Part shown: in pieces, positions 49,720 through 63,227 of the stretch | Layout of the letters: each line of letters begins with the position of its first letter | How positions within the stretch are numbered: position 1 is the stretch's first letter | From: Calliopsis andreniformis | Lineage: Eukaryota > Arthropoda > Insecta > Hymenoptera > Andrenidae | DNA length: 64,000 nucleotides | NCBI RefSeq assembly: GCF_051401765.1 | Contig: NC_135068.1 | Span: forward strand, 186,001 to 250,000 | Reading direction: 5' to 3' | Notes under the pieces: generated by a model | The model's input: only the letters and a program-made list of their open reading frames with translations | Told to the model about the DNA's origin: nothing | Database searches by the model: none | Made by a program: the position numbers and the translations under genes

Positions 49720-52700
49720 CAATTATTCCTTTTATACGATGGAAAAACTGTTGTATTTATATTGTATTTTATGATTCTGGCGTTGACACCTGAGCCCCTA
49801 ACTATTCGATGTGGTGAAGCAACGCTCTAAAGTGAAGCCATGGTTTCCCAGAACGTAGAAATAGCCATTAATTTCACAATCGTTGCAATTACTCCGGATA
49901 TACAATGGAAAAACTGTTGTATTTTTATTGTATTTTGTGCTTATGGCGTTGTCATCTAAGGCCCGAGCTGTTCGATCTCGTGAAGCATCGCCCTAGAGTG
50001 AAGCCTAGGTCGCCCTAAACGTAGAAATGACCATTACCTTCACACTGGTTGCAATTATTCCTTTTATACGATGGAAAAACTGGTGTATTTTTATTGGATT
50101 TTATGCTTCTGGCGTTGACTTCTAAGGCCCGAGCTCTTCGATTTGGTGGGGCAACGAGCTAGAGTGGAGCCTAGGTTGCCCGGAACGTAAAAATAACCAT
50201 TAATTTCACACTGGTTGCAATTACTCCTGTTATACAATGGAAAATCTGTTGTATTTTTATTGTATTTTATGCTTCTGGCGTTGACTTCTACGGCCCGAGG
50301 AATTCGATCTTGTGAAGCATCGCCCTAGGGTGAAGCCTAGGTCGCCCGAAACGTAGAAATGTCCATTACTTTCACACTGGTTGCAATTATTTCTATCATA
50401 CGATGGAAAATCTGTTGTATTTTTATCGTATTTTATGCTTCTGGCGTTGACTTCTAAGGCCCGAGGTATTCGATCTTGTGAAGCATCGCCCTATGGTGAA
50501 GCCTAGGTCGCCCGAAACGTAGAAATGTCCATTACTTTCACACTGGTTGCAATTATTTCTATTATTCGATGGAAAAACTGTTGTATTTTCATCTTATTTT
50601 ATGCTTCTGGCGTTGACTTCTAAGGCCCGAGCTATTCGATTTTGTGTAGCATCACACTAGAGTGAAGCCTAGGTCGCCCGAAACGTAGAAATGACCATTA
50701 CTTTCACACTGGTTGCAATTATTCCTTTTATACGATGGAAAGCTGTTGTATTTATATTGTATTTTATGATTCTGGCGTTGACACCTGAGCCCCTAACTAT
50801 TCGATGTGGTGAAGCAACGCTCTAGGGTGAAGCCTTGGTTTCCCAGAACGTAGAAATACCCATTAATTTCACACTGGTTGCATTTACTCCTGTTATACGA
50901 TGGAAAAACTGTTGTATTTTTATTGTATTTTGTGCATCTCGCGTTGACTTCTAAGGCCCGAGGTATTCGATCTTGTGAAGCATCGCCCTAGGGTGAAGCC
51001 TAGGTCGCCCGAAACGTAGAAATGTCCATTACTTTCACACTGGTTGCAATTATTTCTATTATACGATGGAAAAACTGTTGTATTTTTATCGTATTTTATG
51101 CTTCTGGCGTTGACTTCTACGGCCCGAGGAATTCGATCTTGTGAAGCATCGCCCTAGGGTGAAGCCTAGGTCGCCCGAAACGTAGAAATGTCCATTACTT
51201 TCACACTGGTTGCAATTATTTCTATTATACGATGGAAAAACTGTTGTATTTTTATCGTATTTTATGCTTCTGGCGTTGACTTCTAAGGCCCGAGCTATTC
51301 GATTGTGTGTAGCATCACCCTGGAGTGAATCCTAGGTCGCCCGAAACGTAGAAATGACCATTACTTTCACACTGGTTGCAATTATTCCTTTTATACGATG
51401 GAAAGCTGTTGTATTTATATTGTATTTTATGATTCTGGCGTTGACACCTGAGCCCCTAACTATTCGATGTGGTGAAGCAACGCTCTATTGTGAAGCCTTG
51501 GTTTCCCAGAACGTAGAAATAACCATTAATTTCACAATCGTTGCAATTACTCCGGTCATACAATGGAAAAACTGTTGTATTTTTATTGTATTTTGTGCTT
51601 ATGGCGTTGTCATCTAAGGCCCGAGCTGTTCGATCTCGTGAAGCATCGCCCTAGAGTGAAGCCTAGGTCGCCCTAAACGTAGAAATGACCATTACCTTCA
51701 CACTGGTTGCAATTATTCCTTTTATACGATGGAAAAACTGGTGTATTTTTATTGGATTTTATGCTTCTGGCGTTGACTTCTAAGGCCCGAGCTCTTCGAT
51801 TTGGTGGGGCAACGAGCTAGAGTGGAGCCTAGGTTGCCCGGAACGTAGAAATAACCATTAATTTCACACTGGTTGCAATTACTCCTGTTATACAATGGAA
51901 AATCTGTTGTATTTTTATTGTATTTTATGCTTCTGGCGTTGACTTCTAAGGCCCGAGGAATTCGATCTTGTGAAGCATCGCCCTAGGGTGAAGCCTAGGT
52001 CGCCCGAAACGTAGAAATGTCCATTACTTTCACACTGGTTGCAATTATTTCTATTATACGATGGAAAATCTGTTGTATTTTTATCGTATTTTATGCTTCT
52101 GGCGTTGACTTCTAAGGCCCGAGGTATTCGATCTTGTGAAGCATCGCCCTATGGTGAAGCCTAGGTCGCCCGAAACGTAGAAATGTCCATTACTTTCACA
52201 CTGGTTGCAATTATTTCTATTATTCGATGGAAAAACTGTTGTATTTTCATCTTATTTTATGCTTCTGGCGTTGACTTCTAAGGCCCGAGCTATTCGATTT
52301 TGTGTAGCATCACACTAGAGTGAAGCCTAGGTCGCCCGAAACGTAGAAATGACCATTACTTTCACACTGGTTGCAATTATTCCTTTTATACGATGGAAAG
52401 CTGTTGTATTTATATTGTATTTTATGATTCTGGCGTTGACACCTGAGCCCCTAACTATTCGATGTGGTGAAGCAACGCTCTAGGGTGAAGCCTTGGTTTC
52501 CCAGAACGTAGAAATACCCATTAATTTCACACTGGTTGCATTTACTCCTGTTATACGATGGAAAAACTGTTGTATTTTTATTGTATTTTGTGCATCTCGC
52601 GTTGACTTCTAAGGCCCGAGGTATTCGATCTTGTGAAGCATCGCCCTAGGGTGAAGCCTAGGTCGCCCGAAACGTAGAAATGTCCATTACTTTCACACTG

Positions 52701-53640
52701 GTTGCAATTATTTCTATTATACGATGGAAAAACTGTTGTATTTTTATCGTATTTTATGCTTCTGGCGTTGACTTCTAAGGCCCGAGGTATTCGATCTTGT
52801 GAAGCATCGCCCTAGGGTGAAGCCTAGGTCGCCCGAAACATAGAAATGTCCATTACTTTCACACTGGTTGCAATTATTTCTATTATACGATGGAAAAACT
52901 GTTGTATTTTTATCGTATTTTATGCTTCTGGCGTTGACTTCTAAGGCCCGAGCTATTCGATTGTGTGTAGCATCACCCTGGAGTGAATCCTAGGTCGCCC
53001 GAAACGTAGAAATGACCATTACTTTCACACTGGTTGCAATTATTCCTTTTATACGATGGAAAGCTGTTGTATTTATATTGTATTTTATGATTCTGGCGTT
53101 GACACCTCAGCCCCTAACTATTCGATGTGGTGAAGCAACGCTCTATTGTGAAGCCTTGGTTTCCCAGAACGTAGAAATAACCATTAATTTCACAATCGTT
53201 GCAATTACTCCGGTCATACAATGGAAAAACTGTTGTATTTTTATTGTATTTTGTGCTTATGGCGTTGTCATCTAAGGCCCGAGCTATTCGATCTCGTGAA
53301 GCATCGCCCTAGAGTGAAGCCTAGGTCGCCCTAAACGTAGAAATTACCATTACTTTCACACTGGTTGCGATTATTCCTTTTATACGATGGAAAAACTGGT
53401 GTATTTTTATTAGATTTTATGCTTCTGGCGTTGACTTCTAAGGCCGGAGCTCTTCGATTTGGTGGGGCAACGAGCTAGAGTGGAGCCTAGGTTGCCCGGA
53501 ACGTAGAAATAACCATTAATTTCACACTGGTTGCAATTACTCCTGTTATACAATGGAAAAACTGTTGTATTTTTATTGTATTTTATGCTTCTGGCGTTGA
53601 CTTCTAAGGCCCGAGGAATTCGATCTTGTGAAGCATCGCC
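49720..53640. repeat. Decamer HOR (1658 bp), about 2.4 copies
   Basis: TGGTGTATTTTTATTGGATT starts at 50081 and 51739, with a changed form at 53397; each spacing is 1658 bp. The ten monomer heads read in order: GATGTGGTGAAGC, GATCTCGTGAAGC, GATTTGGTGGGGC, GGAATTCGATCTTG, GGTATTCGATCTTG, GATTTTGTGTAGC, GATGTGGTGAAGC, GGTATTCGATCTTG, a GAATTC or GTATTC form, and GATTGTGTGTAGC. The boundaries are placed approximately. Confidence 0.85.
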
Positions 53641-55118
53641 CTAGGGTGAAGCCTAGGTCGCCCGAATCGTAGAAATGTCCATTACTTTCACACTGGTTGC
53701 AATTATTTCTATTATACGATGGAAAAACTGTTGTATTTGTATCGTATTTTATGCTTCTGGCGTTGACTTCTAAGGCCCGAGGTATTCGATCTTGTGAAGC
53801 ATCGCCCTAGGGTGAAGCCTAGGTCGCCCGAAACGTAGAAATGTCCATTACTTTCACACTGGTTGCAATTATTTCTATTATACGATGGAAAAACTGTTGT
53901 ATTTTTATCGTATTTTATGCTTCTGGCGTTGACTTCTAAGGCCCGAGCTATTCGATTTTGTGTAGCATCACCCTAGAGTGAATCCTAGGTCGCCCGAAAC
54001 GTAGAAATGACCATTACTTTCACACTGGTTGCAATTATTCCTTTTATACGATGGAAAGCTGTTGTATTTATATTGTATTTTATGATTCTGGCGTTGACAC
54101 CTGAGCCCCTAACTATTCGATGTGGAGAAGCCACGCTCTGGTGTGAAGCCTTGGTTTCCCAGAACGTAGAAATAACCATTAATTTCACAATGGTTGCAAT
54201 TACTGCGGTTATACAATGGAAAAACTATTGTAGTTTTATTGTATTTTATGCTTCTGGTGTTGTCTTCTAAGGCCCGAGCTATTCGATTTGGAGCAGCAAC
54301 CAGCTAGGGTGAAGCCTATGTTGCCCGGAACATAGAAATGAACATTACTTTCACACTGGTTGCAATTATTCCTTTTATACGAAGGAAAAACTGTTGTATT
54401 TATATTGTATTTTATGCTTCTGGCGTTGACACCTAAGTCCCTAACTATTCGATGTCGTGGAGCAACGCCCTATAGTGAAGCCTAGGCTGCCCGGAACGTT
54501 GAAATAACCATTAATTTCACACTGGTTACAACTACTCCTGTTATACAATGGAATAACTGTTGAATTTTTATTGTATTTTATGCTTCTGGCGTTGACTTCT
54601 CAGGCCCGAGCTGTTCGATCTTGTGAAGCATCGCCCCATAGAGAAGCCTCTGTCGCCCGAAACGTAGAAATGACAATTACTTTCACACTGCTTGCATTTA
54701 TTCCTTTTATAGGATGGAAATACTGTTGTATTTATATTGTGTTTTATGCTTCTGGCGTTGACTTCTAAAGCCCGAGCTATTCGATCTTGTGAAGCATCGC
54801 CCTAGAGTGAAGCCTAGGTTGCCCGGAACGTTGAAATAACCATTAATTTCACAGTGGTTGCAATTACTCCTGTTATAAATGGAAAAATTTGTTGTGTATT
54901 TATTGTATTTTGTGCTTCTGGCGTTGACATCTAAGGCCCGAGCTCTTGGATTTGGTGGGGCAACGAGCTAGAGTGGAGCCTATGTTGCCCGGAACGTAGA
55001 AATAACCATTAATTTCACACTGGTTGCAACTATTTCTATTATACGAAGGAAAAACTGTTGTATTTTTATTGTATTTTATGCTTCTGGCGTTGACTTCTAA
55101 GGCCCGATCTATTCGATC
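53073..55118. repeat. 2.05-kb block, copy 2 of pair with 47600-49645
   Basis: It follows directly on the decamer array and reproduces the order of copy 1. It ends near 55118, where copy 1 continues CGATCTCGTGAAGC and this copy reads CGATCTGGTGGAGCGACG. The decamer array therefore lies between two copies of the same block. Confidence 0.85.
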
Positions 55119-55611
55119 TGGTGGAGCGACGCCCTAGAGTGAAGCCTAGGTTGCATGGAACGCAGAAATGAACATTACTTTCACACTGGTTGCAATTATT
55201 TCTATTATACGAAGGAAAAACTGTTGTATTTTTATTGTATTTTATGCTTCTGGTGTTTACTTCTAAGGCCCGAGCTCTTCGATTTGGTGGGGCAACGAGC
55301 TACAGTGGAGCCTAGGTTACCCGGAACGTAGAAATGTCCATTACTTTCACACTGGTTGCAATTATTCCTTTTATACGATGGAAAAACTGTTGTATTTATA
55401 TTGTATTTTATGATTCTGGCGTTGACACCTGAGCCCCTAACTATTCGATGTGGTGAAGCAACGCTCTAGAGTGAAGCCTAGGTTGCCCGGAACGTAGGAA
55501 TAACCATTAATTTGACAATGGTTGCACTTACTCCGGTTATACAATGGAAAAACTGTTGTATTTTTATTGGATTTTGTGCTTCTGGCGTTGACTTCTAAGG
55601 CCCGAGCTATT
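55119..55611. repeat. Three extra monomers (~0.5 kb) absent from the 49.6-kb copy
   Basis: Relative to 49641, where the two homologous segments are contiguous, this copy contains about three more monomers: one with TTGCATGGAACGCAG, one with GCAACGAGCTACAGTGG, and a class C monomer with CACCTGAGCCCC and AATTTGACAATGG. The offset changes from 5473 to 5971, that is by 498 bp. Confidence 0.8.
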
Positions 55612-56561
55612 CGATCTCGTGAAGCATCGCCCTAGAGTGAAGCCTAGGTCGCCCGGAACGTAGAAAGGAACATTACTTTCGCACTGGTTGCAATTATTCC
55701 TTTTATACGATGGAAAAACTGTTGTATTTATACTGTATTTTATGATTCTGGCGTTGACACCTGAGCCCCTAACTATTCGATGTGGTGAAGCAACGCTCTA
55801 AAGTGAAGCCATGGTTTCCCAGAACGTAGAAATAGCCATTAATTTCACAATCGTTGCAATTACTCCGGATATACAATGGAAAAACTGTTGTATTTTTATT
55901 GTATTTTGTGCTTATGGCGTTGTCATCTAAGGCCCGAGCTGTTCGATCTCGTGAAGCATCGCCCTAGAGTGAAGCCTAGGTCGCCCTAAACGTAGAAATG
56001 ACCATTACTTTCACACTGGTTGCAATTATTCCTTTTATACGATGGAAAAACTGGTGTATTTTTATTGGATTTTATGCTTCTGGCGTTGACTTCTAAGGCC
56101 CGAGCTCTTCGATTTGGTGGGGCAACGAGCTAGAGTGGAGCCTAGGTTGCCCGGAACGTAGAAATAACCATTAATTTCACACTGGTTGCAAATACTCCTG
56201 TTATACAATGGAAAATCTGTTGTATTTTTATTGTATTTTATGCTTCTGGCGTTGACTTCTAAGGCCCGAGGAATTCGATCTTGTGAAGCATCGCCCTAGG
56301 GTGAAGCCTAGGTCGCCCGAAACGTAGAAATGTCCATTACTTTCACACTGGTTGCAATTATTTCTATTATACGATGGAAAATCTGTTGTATTTTTATCGT
56401 ATTTTATGCTTCTGGCGTTGACTTCTAAGGCCCGAGGTATTCGATCTTGTGAAGCATCGCCCTATGGTGAAGCCTAGGTCGCCCGAAACGTAGAAATGTC
56501 CATTACTTTCACACTGGTTGCAATTATTTCTATTATTCGATGGAAAAACTGTAGTATTTTC
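55612..56561. repeat. 0.95-kb block repeating 49641-50590
   Basis: The constant offset is 5971. Shared features are GAAAGGAACATTAC, CTCTAAAGTGAAGCCATGG, AAATAGCCATTAATTTC, TCCGGATATACAATGG and ATTATTCGATGG. The match ends near 56561, where TATTTTCATCTTATTTTATG of the other copy is replaced by TATTTTCATTGTATTTTATG. Confidence 0.85.
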
Positions 56562-59134
56562 ATTGTATTTTATGCTTCTGGCGTTGACTTTGAAGGCCCG
56601 AGCTATTCGATCTGCTGGAGCGGCGGCCTAGAGTGAAGCCTAGGTTGCCCGGAACGTAGAAATAACCATTAATTTCACACTGGTTGCAATTACTCCTGTT
56701 ATACAATGGAAAAACTGTTGTATTTTTATTGCATTTTATGCTTCTGGCGTTGATTTCTAAGGCCCGAGCTCTTCGATTTGGTGGGGCAACGAGCTAGAGT
56801 GGAGCCTAGGTTGCCCGGAACGTAGAAATAACCACTAATTTCACACTGGATGCATTTACTCCTGTTATACGATGGAAAAACTGTTGTATTTTTATTGTAC
56901 ATTGTGCTTCTGGCGTTGACATCTAAGGCCCGAGCTATTCGATGTGGTGGAGCAACGAGCTAGAGTGAAGCCTAGGTTGCCCGAAACGTAGAAATGACCA
57001 TTACTTTCACACTGGTTGCAATTATTCCTTTTATACGATGGAAAAACTGGTGTATTTGTATTGTATTTTATGCTTCTGGCGTTGACTTCTAATGCCCGAG
57101 CTATTCGATTTGGTGGAGCAACGAGCTAGAGTGAAGCCTAGGTTGCCCGGAACATAGAACTGAACATTACTTTGAAACTGGGTGCAATTATTCCTTTTAT
57201 ACGCTGGAAAAACTGTTGTATTTATATTGTATTTTATTCTTCTGGCGTTGACTTCTAAGGCCCGAACTATTCGATCTGGTGGAGCGACGCCCTAGAGTGA
57301 AGCCTAGGATGCCCGGAACGTAGAAATAACCATTAATTTCACATTGTTTGCTATTACTCCTGTTATACAATGGAAAAACTGTTGTATATTTATTGTATTT
57401 TATGCCTCTGGCGTTGACACCTAAGCCCCTAACTATTCGATGTGGTGCAGCAACGCCCTAGAGTGAAACCTAGGTTTCCCCGGGACGTAGAAAAACACAT
57501 GAATTTCACACTGGTTGCAATTACTCCTGTTATACGATGGAAACACTGTTGTATTTTTATTGTATTTTGTGCTTCTGGCGTTGACATCTAAGGCCCGAGC
57601 TATTCGATGTGGTGGAGCAACGAGCTAGAGTGGAGTCTAGGTTGCCCGGAACGTAGAAATAAACATTAATTTCACACTGGTTGCAATTACTCCTGTTATA
57701 CAATGGAAAAACTGTTGTATTTTTATTGTATTTTATGCTTCTGGCGTAGACTTCTAAGGCCCGATCTATACGATCTCATGAAGCATCGCCCTAGAGTGAA
57801 GCCTTGGTTCCCCAGAACGTAGAAATAACCATTAATTTCACAATGGTTGCAATTACTCCGGTTATACAATAGAAAAACTGTTGTATTTTTATTGTATTTT
57901 ATGCTTCTGGTGTTGTCTTCTAAAGCCCGAGGTATTCGATTTGGTGAAGCATCGCCCTAGAGTGAATCCTAGGTTTGCCGGGACGTAGAAATACCCATTA
58001 ATTTCACACTGGTTGCAATTACTCCTGTTATACGATGGAAAAACTGCTGTATTTCTATTGTATTTTATGCTTCTGGCGTTGACTTCTAAGGTCCGAGCTA
58101 TCCGATCTTGTGAAGCATCGCCCTAGTGTGAGAACTAGGTTGCCCGGAACGTAGAAATAACCACTAATTTCACACTGGTTGTAATTACTCCTGTTATACA
58201 ATGGAAAAACTGTTGTATTTTTATTGCATTTTATGCTTCTGGCGTTGACTTCTAAGGCCCGAACTCTTGGATTTGGTGGAGCGACGCCGTAGTGTGAAGC
58301 CTAGGTTGCCCGGAACGTAGAAATGAACACTACTTTCACACTGGTTGCAATTATTTCTATTATACGAAGGAAAAACTGCTGTATTTTTATTGTATTTTAT
58401 ACTTCTGGTGTTGACTTCTAAGGCCCGAGCTATTCGATTTGGTGCAGCAACGCCCTAGTGTGAAACCTAGGTTTCCCGGGACGTAGAAATACCCATTAAT
58501 TGCACACTGGTTGCAATTACTCCTGTTTTACGATGGAGAAACTGTTGTATTTTTATTGTATTTTGTGCTTATGGCATTGTCATCTAAGGCCAGAGCTATT
58601 CGATGAGGTGAAGGAACGAGCTAGAGTGTAGCCTAGGTTGCCCGGAACGTAGAAATGACCATTACTTTCACACTGGTTGCAATTATTCCTTTTATAGGAT
58701 GGAAATACTGTTGTATTTATATTGCATTTCATGGTTCTGGCGTTGACTTCTAAGGCCCCAACTATTCGATCTGGTGGAGCGACGCCCTAGAGTGAAGCCT
58801 AGGTTGCCGGAACGTAGAAATAACCATTAATTTCACACTGGTTGCAACTACTAAAGTTATCCAATGGAAAATCTGTTGAATTTTTATTGTATTTTGTGCT
58901 TCTGGCGTTGACTTCTAAGGTCCGAGCTATTCGATCTTGTGAAGCATCGCCCTAGAGTGAGGACTAGGTTGCCCGGAACGTAGAAATAACCAATAATTTC
59001 ACACTGGTTGTAATTACTCCTGTTAAACAATGGAAAGACTGTTGTATTTTTATTGCATTTTAAGCTTCTGGTGTTGTCTTCTAAGGCCCGAGGTATTCGA
59101 TTTGGTGCAGCAACGCCATAGAGTGAAACCTAGG
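56562..59134. repeat. Divergent monomers, no recent HOR seen
   Basis: About 15 monomers with many private changes, for example GGTGAAGGAACGAG, CGATCTGCTGGAGCGGCGG and TACTAAAGTTATCCAATGG. Monomer phase is kept throughout. Neighbours are recognisably class A, B or C, but no two adjacent ones are near-identical. Confidence 0.75.
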
Positions 59135-59930
59135 TCGCCCGAAACGTAGAAATGTCCATTACTTTCACACTGGTTGCAATTATTTCTATTATACGATGGA
59201 AAAACTGTTGTATTTTTATCGTATTTTATGCTTCTGGCGTTGACTTCTAAGGCCCGAGGTATTCGATCTTGTGAAGCATCGCCCTAGGGTGAAGCCTAGG
59301 TCGCCCGAAACATAGAAATGTCCATTACTTTCACACTGGTTGCAATTATTTCTATTATACGATGGAAAAACTGTTGTATTTTTATCGTATTTTATGCTTC
59401 TGGCGTTGACTTCTAAGGCCCGAGCTATTCGATTTTGTGTAGCATCACCATGGAGTGAATCCTAGGTCGCCCGAAACGTAGAAATGACCATTACTTTCAC
59501 ACTGGTTGCAATTATTCATTTTATACGAAGGAAAAACTGTTGTATTTTTACTGTATTTTATGCTTCAGGCGTTGACTTCCAAGGCCCGAGCTATTCGATT
59601 TGGTGGAGCAACGAGCTAGACTGAAGCCTAGGTCGCCCGAAACGTAGAAATGTCCATTACTTTCACACTGGTTGCAATTATTTCTATTATACGATGGAAA
59701 AACTGTTGTATTTTTATCGTATTTTATGCTTCTGGCGTTGACTTCTAAGGCCCGAGGTATTCGATCTTGTGAAGCATCGCCCTAGGGTGAAGCCTAGGTC
59801 GCCCGAAACATAGAAATATCCATTACTTTCACACTGGTTGCAATTATTTCTATTATACGATGGAAAAACTGTTGTATTTTTATCGTATTTTATGCTTCTG
59901 GCGTTGACTTCTAAGGCCCGAGCTATTCGA
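59135..59930. repeat. Trimer HOR (498 bp), about 1.6 copies
   Basis: GCCCGAAACATAGAAAT occurs at 59303 and 59801, 498 bp apart. The flanking monomers (TCCATTACTTTCACAC, TTTTTATCGTATTTTATGC) match in both. The same three-monomer order resembles 52.66-53.0 kb at an offset of about 6472, so this is a displaced fragment of the decamer family. Confidence 0.8.
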
Positions 59931-61335
59931 TCTGGTGGAGCGACGCCCTAGAGTGAAGCCAAGGTTGCCCGGAACGTAGAAATAACCATTAATTTCACAC
60001 TGGTTGCAATTACTCCTGTTATACCATGGAAAAACTGTTGTACTTTTATTGTATTTTATGCTTCTGGTGTTGACTTCTAAGGCCCGAGCTATTCGATTTG
60101 GTGCAGCAGCGCCCTAAAGTGAAACCTTGGTTTTCCGGAACGTAGAAATAAACATTAGTTGCACACTGGCTGCACTTACTCCTGTTATACGATGGAAAAA
60201 CTGTTGTATGTTTATTGTATTTTATGCTTCTGGCGTTGAATTCTGAGAACCTAGCTATTCGATATGTTGGAGCAACGCCCTAGAGTGAAGCCTAGGTTGC
60301 CCGGAACGTAGAAATGACCATTACTTTCACACTGGTTGCATTTACTCCTGTTATACGACGGAAAAACTGTTGTATTTTTACTGTATTTTATGCTTCAGGC
60401 GTTGACTTCCAAGGCCCGAGCTATTCGATTTGGTGGAGCAACGAGCTAGAGTGAAGAGTAGGTTGCCCGAAACGTAGAAATAACCATTAATTTCACACTG
60501 TTTGCTATTACTCCTGTTATACAATGGAAAAACTGTTGTATTTTCATTGTATTTTATGTTTCTGGCGTTGACTTTCAATGCCCGAGCTATTCGATTCGGT
60601 GGAGCAACGAGCTAGAGTGAAGCCTAGGTTGCCCGGAACGTAGAAATAACCATTAATTTCACACTGGTTGCAATTACTCCTGTTATACCATGGAAAAACT
60701 GTTGCATTTTTATTGTTTTTTAAGCTTCTGGCGTTGACTGCTAAGGCACGAGCTATTCGATTTGGTGGAGCAACGAGCTAGAGTGAAGCCTAGGTTGCCC
60801 GGAACGTAGAAATCAACATTACTTGCACACTAGTTGCAATTATTTCTATTACACGAGGGAAAAACTGTTGTATTTTTATTGTAGTTTATGCTTCTGGCGT
60901 TGACTTCTAAGGCCCGAGCTATTCGATCTGGTGGAGCGACGCCCTAGAGTGAAGCCAAGGTTGCCCGGAACGTAGAAATAACCATTAATTTCACACTGGT
61001 TGCAATTACTCCTGTTATACCATGGAAAAACTGTTGTACTTTTATTGTATTTTATGCTTCTGGTGTTGACTTCTAAGGCCCGAGCTATTCGATTTGGTGC
61101 AGCAGCGCCCTAAAGTGAAACCGTGGTTTTCCGGAACGTAGAAATAAACATTAGTTGCACACTGGCTGCACTTACTCCTGTTATACGATGGAAAAACTGT
61201 TGTATGTTTATTGTATTTTATGCTTCTGGCGTTGAATTCTGAGAACCTACCTATTCGATATGTTGGAGCAACGCCCTAGAGTGAAGCCTAGGTTGCCCGG
61301 AACGTAGAAATGACCATTACTTTCACACTGGTTGC
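59905..61335. repeat. Hexamer HOR (996 bp), about 1.4 copies
   Basis: CTAAGGCCCGAGCTATTCG followed by GGTGGAGCGACGCCC starts at 59911 and 60907, exactly 996 bp apart. It is followed in both by GCAGCAGCGCCCTAAAGTG, TTAGTTGCACACTGGCTGC, TGTTGTATGTTTATTG and TTCTGAGAACCTA. The match ends near 61335. The first copy then reads CATTTACTCCTG and the second AATTATTTCTATTG. Confidence 0.85.
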
Positions 61336-63061
61336 AATTATTTCTATTGTACGATGGAAAAACTGTTGTATTTTTATTGCATTTTATGCTTCTGGCGTTG
61401 ACTTCTAAGGCACCAGGTATTCGATCTGGTGAAGCATCGCCCTAGAGTGAAGACCAGGTAGCCCGGAACGTAGAAATGGCAATTAGTTTCACACTGGTTG
61501 CAATTATTACTGTTATACGATGGAAGAGGTGTTGCATTTTTACTGTATTTTATGCTTCTGGCGTTGACTTCTAACGCACCAGCTATTCGATCTGGTGAAG
61601 CGTTGCCCTAGAGTGAATACCAGGTTGCCCGGAACGTAGACATGACCATGAGTTTCACACTGGTTGCAATTATTACTGTTATACGATGAAAAGTCTGTTG
61701 TATTTTTAATGCATTTCATGATTCTGGCGCTGACCTCAAAGGCCCGAGCTAGTCGATCTTGTGAAGTATCGCCCTAGAGTGAAGCCTAGGTCGCCCGAAA
61801 CATAGAAATGACCATTACTTTCACACTGGTTGCAATTATTCCTTTTATACGATGGAAAAGCTGTTGTATTTATATTGCTTTTTATGCTTCTGGCGATGAC
61901 ACCTAAGGCCCTAACTATTCGATGTGGTGGAGCAACGACCTAGAGTGAAGCCTAGGTTGCCCGCAACGTTGAAATAACGACTAATTTCACACTGGTTGCA
62001 ATTACTCCTGTTAAAAATGGAAAAATTTGTTGTATTTTTATTTTATTTTGTGCTTCTGGCGATGACATCTAAGGCCCGAGCAATTCGATGTGGTGGACAA
62101 ACGAGCTGGAGTGAAGCCTAGGATGCCCGGAACGAAGAAATCACCATTACTTTCACACTGGTTGCAATTATTTCTATTATACGATGGAAAAACTGTTGTA
62201 TTTTTATTGTATTTTATGCTTCTGACGTTGACTTCCAAGGCCTGAGTTCTTCGATTTGGTGGAACAAGGAGCTAGAGTGAAGCCTAGGTTGCCCGGAACG
62301 TAGAAATAACCATTAATTTCATACTGGTTGCAATTACTTCTGTTACAAATGGAAAAATTTGTTGTATTTTTATTTTATTTTGTGCTTCTGGCGTTGACAT
62401 CTAAGGCCCGAGCTATTCGATGTGGTGGAGCAACGCCCTAGAGTGAAGCCTAGGTCGCCCGAAGCATAGAAATGACCATTACTTTCTCACTGGTTGCAAT
62501 AATTCCTTTTATACGATGGAAAAACTGCTGTATTTATATTGTATTTTATGCTTCTGGCGTTGACTTCTAAGGCCCGAGCTGTTCGATCTTGTGAAGCATC
62601 GCCCTAGAGTGAAGCCTATGTTGCCCGGAACGTAGAAATGACCATTACTTCCACACTGGTTGCAATTATTTCTATTATACGATGGAAAAACTGTTGTACT
62701 TTTATTGTATATTATGCTTCTGGCGTTGACCTCGAAGGCCCGAGCTATTCGATCAGGTAGAGCAGCGCCCTACACTGAAGTCTAGGTTGTCCGGAACGTA
62801 GACATGACCATGAGTTTCACACTTGTTGCAATTATTCCGTCTATACGATGGAAAAACTGATGTCTTTATATTGTATTTTATGCTTCCGGCGTTGACATCT
62901 AGGGCCCTAACAATTCGATGTTGTGGAGCAACGCCCTAGAGTGAAGCCTAGGTAGCCCGGAACGTAGAAATGACCAATAGTTTCACACTGGTTGCAATTA
63001 TTCCTTTTATACGATGGAAAAACTGTTGTATTTATATTGTATTTTATGCTTCTGGCGTTGA

Positions 63062-63227
63062 CACATTAGGCCCTAACTATTCGATGTGGTGGAGCCACGC
63101 CCTAGAGTGAAGCCTAGGTTGACCGGAACGTAGAAATAACCATTAATTTCACACTGGTTGCAATTACTCCTGTTATTCAATGGAAAAACTGTTGCATTTT
63201 TATTGTATTTTATGCTTCTGGCGTTGA
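63062..63227. repeat. Reference class C monomer (166 bp)
   Basis: This is a clean example of the C class. It starts with CACATTAGGCCCTAAC (elsewhere CACCTAAGGCCCTAAC), then TTCGATGTGGTGGAG, AATAACCATTAATTTCAC and ATTACTCCTGTTAT. The usual TACGATGG is changed to a CAATGG form. C monomers lack the CCCGAGC block of classes A and B. Elsewhere they usually follow a monomer whose T-rich end reads TATTTATATTG, as this one does. Confidence 0.85.
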
